Source: Novosphingobium sp. | GTDB lineage: Bacteria > Pseudomonadota > Alphaproteobacteria > Sphingomonadales > Sphingomonadaceae | Length of the DNA stretch: 8,669 nt | Reading direction: 5' to 3' | Assembly: GCA_021299075.1 (NCBI GenBank) | Contig: JAJTFU010000078.1 | Span: 1,324 to 9,992, forward strand | Shown here: piece by piece, positions 5,944 through 8,669 of the stretch | How positions within the stretch are numbered: the first letter of the stretch is position 1 | Layout: the number at the start of each line of letters is the position of its first letter | Made by a program: the position numbers and the translations under genes | The notes under the pieces: model-generated | What the model was told of the DNA's origin: nothing | Seen by the model: only the letters and a program-made list of their open reading frames with translations | The model's database searches: none

Positions 5944-7151
5944 GCGGGCGGCGCGATCTGGTCATCCTGGGCGGCGGGCTGGTCGGCATGACCCTGGCCC
6001 TCGCTGCGGCGCGTCAGGGCATCACTAGCCACGTGGTCGACAAGGCAACGCCCGAGCAGCTGACCGCCGAAGGGGCTGACGGCCGCGCCTCGGCAATTTC
6101 GACTGCCAGCTGGAACCTGTTCGCCAATATCGGCCTGGCTGACCGGCTGGCCCCGCTGGGCTGCCCGATCGCGGCGATTGCCGTGACCGACCAGATGAAG
6201 CCGGGCCGGATCGACTTCCAGCCCGGCGCGGAGGACGGCTCGCTTGGCCGGATGTATGCCAACCGCGATATCCGTACCGCCCTGTTCGAAGCGGCCAAGG
6301 CGGAACCCGCGATCGCCTGGCATTCGGGCACCGAAGCGGTGGAGCGTGAGCGCGGCGAACACGGCGTGCGGGCGGTGCTCGACAATGGCGAGGAGCTGAC
6401 CGGCAGCCTGCTGGTCGCCGCCGAGGGCCGCAAGTCCCCCACCCGCGACGAGGCCGGGCTGGCCACCGCCAAGTGGGATTACCACCACCGCGCGATCGTC
6501 ACCGCGCTCTATCATGAGCAGAGCCACGAGAACGTCGCCTGGGAGATCTTCTATCCGGCCGGGCCCTTTGCCCTGCTGCCGCTGCTTGATGACAATGGCC
6601 GTCACCGTTCGGCGCTGGTCTGGACCGTGGCGGAAAAGGATGCCGCCGGGGTCCTCGCCATGCCCGAGGCGCTGTTCCTGGGCGAGGTTCACCGCCACAT
6701 GGGCGGCATGTTCGGCGCGCTGGAACTGGCCGCGCCGCGGATGTCCTATCCGCTCAATTTCCACCGCGCGCCGCGGATCGTAGAGCAGCGGCTGGCGCTG
6801 ATCGGCGATGCCGCGCATGGCATTCACCCGATTGCCGGGCAGGGCCTCAACCTGGGGCTGCGCGATGTCGGCGCGCTGGTCGAGGTGTTGAGCGATGGCA
6901 TGCGGCTGGGGCTGGAGCCGGGCGATGCCCAGCTGCTCGCGCGCTATGAGCGCTGGCGCTCGGTCGATAGCTTCTCGGTCGGGTTCGCCACCGATGCGAT
7001 CAACCGGCTGTTCGCAATTCCCGGCCGCCTGCCCAGCGCCGTGCGGCGGCTCGGCATGGGCGCGGTCCAGCGTTCGGGCTGGCTCAAGCGCTTCTTCATG
7101 GACGAGGCGCGCGGCATGTCGGGCGACTTGCCGGCGCTGCTGCGGGCCTAG
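5940..7151 (+). CDS. UbiH/UbiF/COQ6-family FAD-dependent monooxygenase (ubiquinone biosynthesis)
   Basis: The family hydroxylates the aromatic ring of ubiquinone precursors using FAD, NAD(P)H and oxygen, at the cytoplasmic face of the membrane. The 403-residue protein starts with the FAD-binding dinucleotide fold (VILGGGLVG, 8-16), then GRASAIS (48-54), a second FAD/NAD(P)H motif VAAEGRKSPTR (159-169, with E where D is usual), WEIFYPAGPFALLPL (201-215) and the GD motif leading into the UbiH family signature HPIAGQGLNLGLRD (296-309). Length is normal for the family. Which ring position it modifies (UbiH, UbiF, UbiL or UbiM type) cannot be told from this reading. The start is GTG at 5940, overlapping the phoK TGA (GTGA), which suggests translational coupling; no strong ribosome site is seen. 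The stop TAG (7149-7151) overlaps the stop of the opposing gene. Confidence 0.9.
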   Translation: MSGRRDLVILGGGLVGMTLALAAARQGITSHVVDKATPEQLTAEGADGRASAISTASWNLFANIGLADRLAPLGCPIAAIAVTDQMKPGRIDFQPGAEDGSLGRMYANRDIRTALFEAAKAEPAIAWHSGTEAVERERGEHGVRAVLDNGEELTGSLLVAAEGRKSPTRDEAGLATAKWDYHHRAIVTALYHEQSHENVAWEIFYPAGPFALLPLLDDNGRHRSALVWTVAEKDAAGVLAMPEALFLGEVHRHMGGMFGALELAAPRMSYPLNFHRAPRIVEQRLALIGDAAHGIHPIAGQGLNLGLRDVGALVEVLSDGMRLGLEPGDAQLLARYERWRSVDSFSVGFATDAINRLFAIPGRLPSAVRRLGMGAVQRSGWLKRFFMDEARGMSGDLPALLRA

Positions 7152-8053
7152 AAGCTCGCTTCGGCCGGGCTTGACGCTGGCGGCGCACCGGGTCCGGGCT
7201 GCTGCACGGCGACGCCGGTCGCGTCCTTGAGCTTTTCCGGCTCCAGCAGGGCAGCAGTCTCGATCAGGTCGAGCGCCTTCTGCGAGGTGGCATAGCGCCG
7301 CGCCTCGGTCAGCCAATTGCCAGCATCGCGGGCCCCGGGCAGGCGCTCGATCTCTGCCATCGCGCTTTCGACCTGGCCGCTGCGCAGCATCAGCCGGGCC
7401 CGATCGAACCGGGCGTCAGGCTGGGCCGAGGGCGCATCGCCGCGGTGAATCACGAACAGGCCTGACAGCTCGCGCCTGAAGCGCTGCCAGCCGCTCTCAT
7501 TGGCCGGCGTGCCGAGCAGGGTCGGGGCAAGCGCTTCGAGCTCACTGTTGAGCTGGTCGATCGTGACCGGGCGCTGGGCATTGGCGATCAGCGTTTCGAC
7601 GGCATTGGCCTGAGCCTCGCCAAACCGCAGCTTGAGCTGGCTTTCGAGGTATCCCAATGGCGCCCCGCGCTCGATCGCGCGGCGGGTGGCGAGCGCGACC
7701 AGCAGCGCCTCGGCGCGGGCCGTATTGCCTTCGGTCGCGGCGGCCTGGAGATCGAGCCGGGCCAGCCGCTGCTCGAGCGCGGCGATCCGCTGATCCATCC
7801 CGCCAGCCGCAGCGGCGAGCGAGGGGCTGGCGCTGGGGGCGGGCAGCGCGCCGGCCAGCGGGCTGGCCTTGGGTGCCGGGGCTGTCACTGCGGGCTTGCC
7901 GAAGTCCGCGCTGAGCGGCAGCTTGTCATCATAGACCAGCCAGCCAATCAGGGCCGCGCCGCCGATGAAGGCCAGCAGTGATGTGCCCATGACCGCGCGC
8001 AGGGAAATGCCAGGGGTGCCGGGACGGCGCGGATAGGTATCGAATTCAGTCAT
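7148..8053 (-). CDS. Mic60/mitofilin-like inner-membrane protein (COG4223-like)
   Basis: The 301-residue protein has a short basic cytoplasmic N-terminus, one membrane segment (about 19-41), a proline/alanine-rich linker (about 53-84), a short coiled-coil (about 86-106, MDQRIAALEQRLARLD) and a helical C-terminal domain (about 110-270) with the pattern ARLMLRSGQVESAMAEIERL followed by WLTEARRYA, typical of the mitofilin C-terminus. Alphaproteobacterial Mic60 proteins shape inner-membrane folds and contact outer-membrane proteins. They are typically encoded in the hemC-hemD neighbourhood, as here. The coiled-coil is much shorter than in better-known Mic60 proteins, so its role may differ. HemX, which also follows hemD in enterobacteria, is the alternative label. 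It starts 18 nt after the hemD stop, so the two are probably co-transcribed; only a weak AAGG lies upstream of ATG 8053. Confidence 0.75.
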   Translation of the reverse strand: MTEFDTYPRRPGTPGISLRAVMGTSLLAFIGGAALIGWLVYDDKLPLSADFGKPAVTAPAPKASPLAGALPAPSASPSLAAAAGGMDQRIAALEQRLARLDLQAAATEGNTARAEALLVALATRRAIERGAPLGYLESQLKLRFGEAQANAVETLIANAQRPVTIDQLNSELEALAPTLLGTPANESGWQRFRRELSGLFVIHRGDAPSAQPDARFDRARLMLRSGQVESAMAEIERLPGARDAGNWLTEARRYATSQKALDLIETAALLEPEKLKDATGVAVQQPGPGAPPASSPAEASF

Positions 8054-8071
8054 GCCGGGTCGCGATGGCCT

Positions 8072-8669
8072 TCAGGAATTGGTCTTGCCCCAGGGGTCTT
8101 GGCACATCTGGCGGGCCAAGGCCAGCAGCGCGCGGTCGCTGGTATCGGCGGCCACGGCGACCTCGCCCCAGCCGTCGCCCGCCGCCGCCGCGATCCGCGG
8201 CCCCAGTGCACAGAGCCGCAGCCGCGCGCGGCGCAGGCCGTTGCGGACGCATTCGGCGGCAAAGTGATGCGCTGCCTCGGCTGAATGGAGCGCGACCAGC
8301 GCGGGCTCACCCAGCAGCTTCACCAGTTCGGGCGGCATCGGCTGGGCGCGGCTGGCGTAGACTACCCGTTCGGCCATGGTCACGCCGGCCGGCGGGGTCA
8401 GCGCAATCCGTTCCTCGCCGGCCAGCCGCAGCAGCCGGCGGTGGGTGGGATCAAGCTGGCCGAGCACGGATTGCAGGCCGCCCTGGCCTTGGCCGATTAC
8501 TGTGATCCCGGACGCGCGGGCAACATCGGCTGTCGCATCGCCCACGGCATAGGCCGGCAGGTGGCGCACGGCGGCCAGGCCCGGCCCGGCGTGGCGGATC
8601 GCATTGGCGCTCCCCAGCAGCAACGCATCGTGGGCATCGGGCGGCGGGGCGGACCATGAGCGCGGGGTG
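8072..8669 (-). CDS. hemD: Uroporphyrinogen-III synthase, 3' part
   Basis: The enzyme cyclises hydroxymethylbilane with inversion of ring D to give uroporphyrinogen III, the common precursor of heme, siroheme and B12. The open frame continues past the window edge on the minus strand, so the N-terminal part (perhaps 35-45 residues) is missing; 198 residues are visible. Recognisable family features are LLLGSANAIRHAG (first domain, usually LLxTSANA), the following LPAYAVGDATADVAR, the central VVYASRAQP after the inter-domain region, and LHSAEAAHHFA. The identification rests on these plus the adjacent mitofilin-like gene, since HemD sequences are poorly conserved overall. The first in-frame start-like codon inside the window (TTG at 8623) is not the true start because homologous sequence continues upstream of it. 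The stop TGA is at 8072-8074. Confidence 0.9.
   Translation of the reverse strand, partial: TPRSWSAPPPDAHDALLLGSANAIRHAGPGLAAVRHLPAYAVGDATADVARASGITVIGQGQGGLQSVLGQLDPTHRRLLRLAGEERIALTPPAGVTMAERVVYASRAQPMPPELVKLLGEPALVALHSAEAAHHFAAECVRNGLRRARLRLCALGPRIAAAAGDGWGEVAVAADTSDRALLALARQMCQDPWGKTNS

Noticed and set aside
5748..7316. Minus-strand open frame of 522 codons opposite the monooxygenase
   Set aside because: It covers intact UbiH-family motifs on the plus strand and runs into two other genes. It shows no domain of its own.

Overview
The window reads as chromosomal DNA from a high-GC alphaproteobacterium, most likely a sphingomonad (Sphingomonas, Novosphingobium or Erythrobacter-like). Three things suggest this. 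The alkaline phosphatase closely resembles Sphingomonas PhoK. A mitofilin/Mic60-like membrane protein lies directly after hemD, which is an alphaproteobacterial arrangement. Codon third positions are strongly GC-biased, which creates long but meaningless antisense frames. No tRNA, rRNA, insertion sequence, CRISPR array or phage gene was seen.

Layout. (1) 1-1371, plus strand: the 3' end of a small unidentified gene overlaps (ATGA) hemN, the oxygen-independent coproporphyrinogen III oxidase. hemN is broken: about 46 codons plus one base are missing around base 562, so the radical-SAM N-terminal part and the C-terminal part lie in different frames. (2) 1481-1972, plus: a small multi-pass membrane protein of unknown function. 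(3) 1973-2120: a gap between convergent genes holding a perfect FNR/FixK-type box (TTGA-N6-TCAA), an 18-bp palindrome and a strong minus-strand intrinsic terminator. Together these look like an uncharacterised oxygen-regulated small RNA of about 80 nt. (4) 2121-4154, minus: dsbD, a three-domain thiol-disulfide transporter. (5) 4155-4254: a divergent promoter region. (6) 4255-7151, plus: phoK, then a UbiH/UbiF/COQ6-family flavin monooxygenase whose GTG start overlaps the phoK stop. (7) 7148-8669, minus: a Mic60/mitofilin-like protein and, upstream of it, the 3' part of hemD (uroporphyrinogen-III synthase), cut by the window end. The monooxygenase and the Mic60-like gene meet tail to tail with overlapping stop codons.

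Working together: hemN and hemD are tetrapyrrole genes, dsbD feeds reductant to periplasmic thiols (including cytochrome c maturation in related systems), and the monooxygenase family makes ubiquinone. The window is therefore rich in respiration-related functions, which suits an FNR-type site. The most interesting observation is the putative FNR-controlled small RNA at about 1980-2106. The second is the deletion in hemN, which is either a real pseudogene or an assembly fault.
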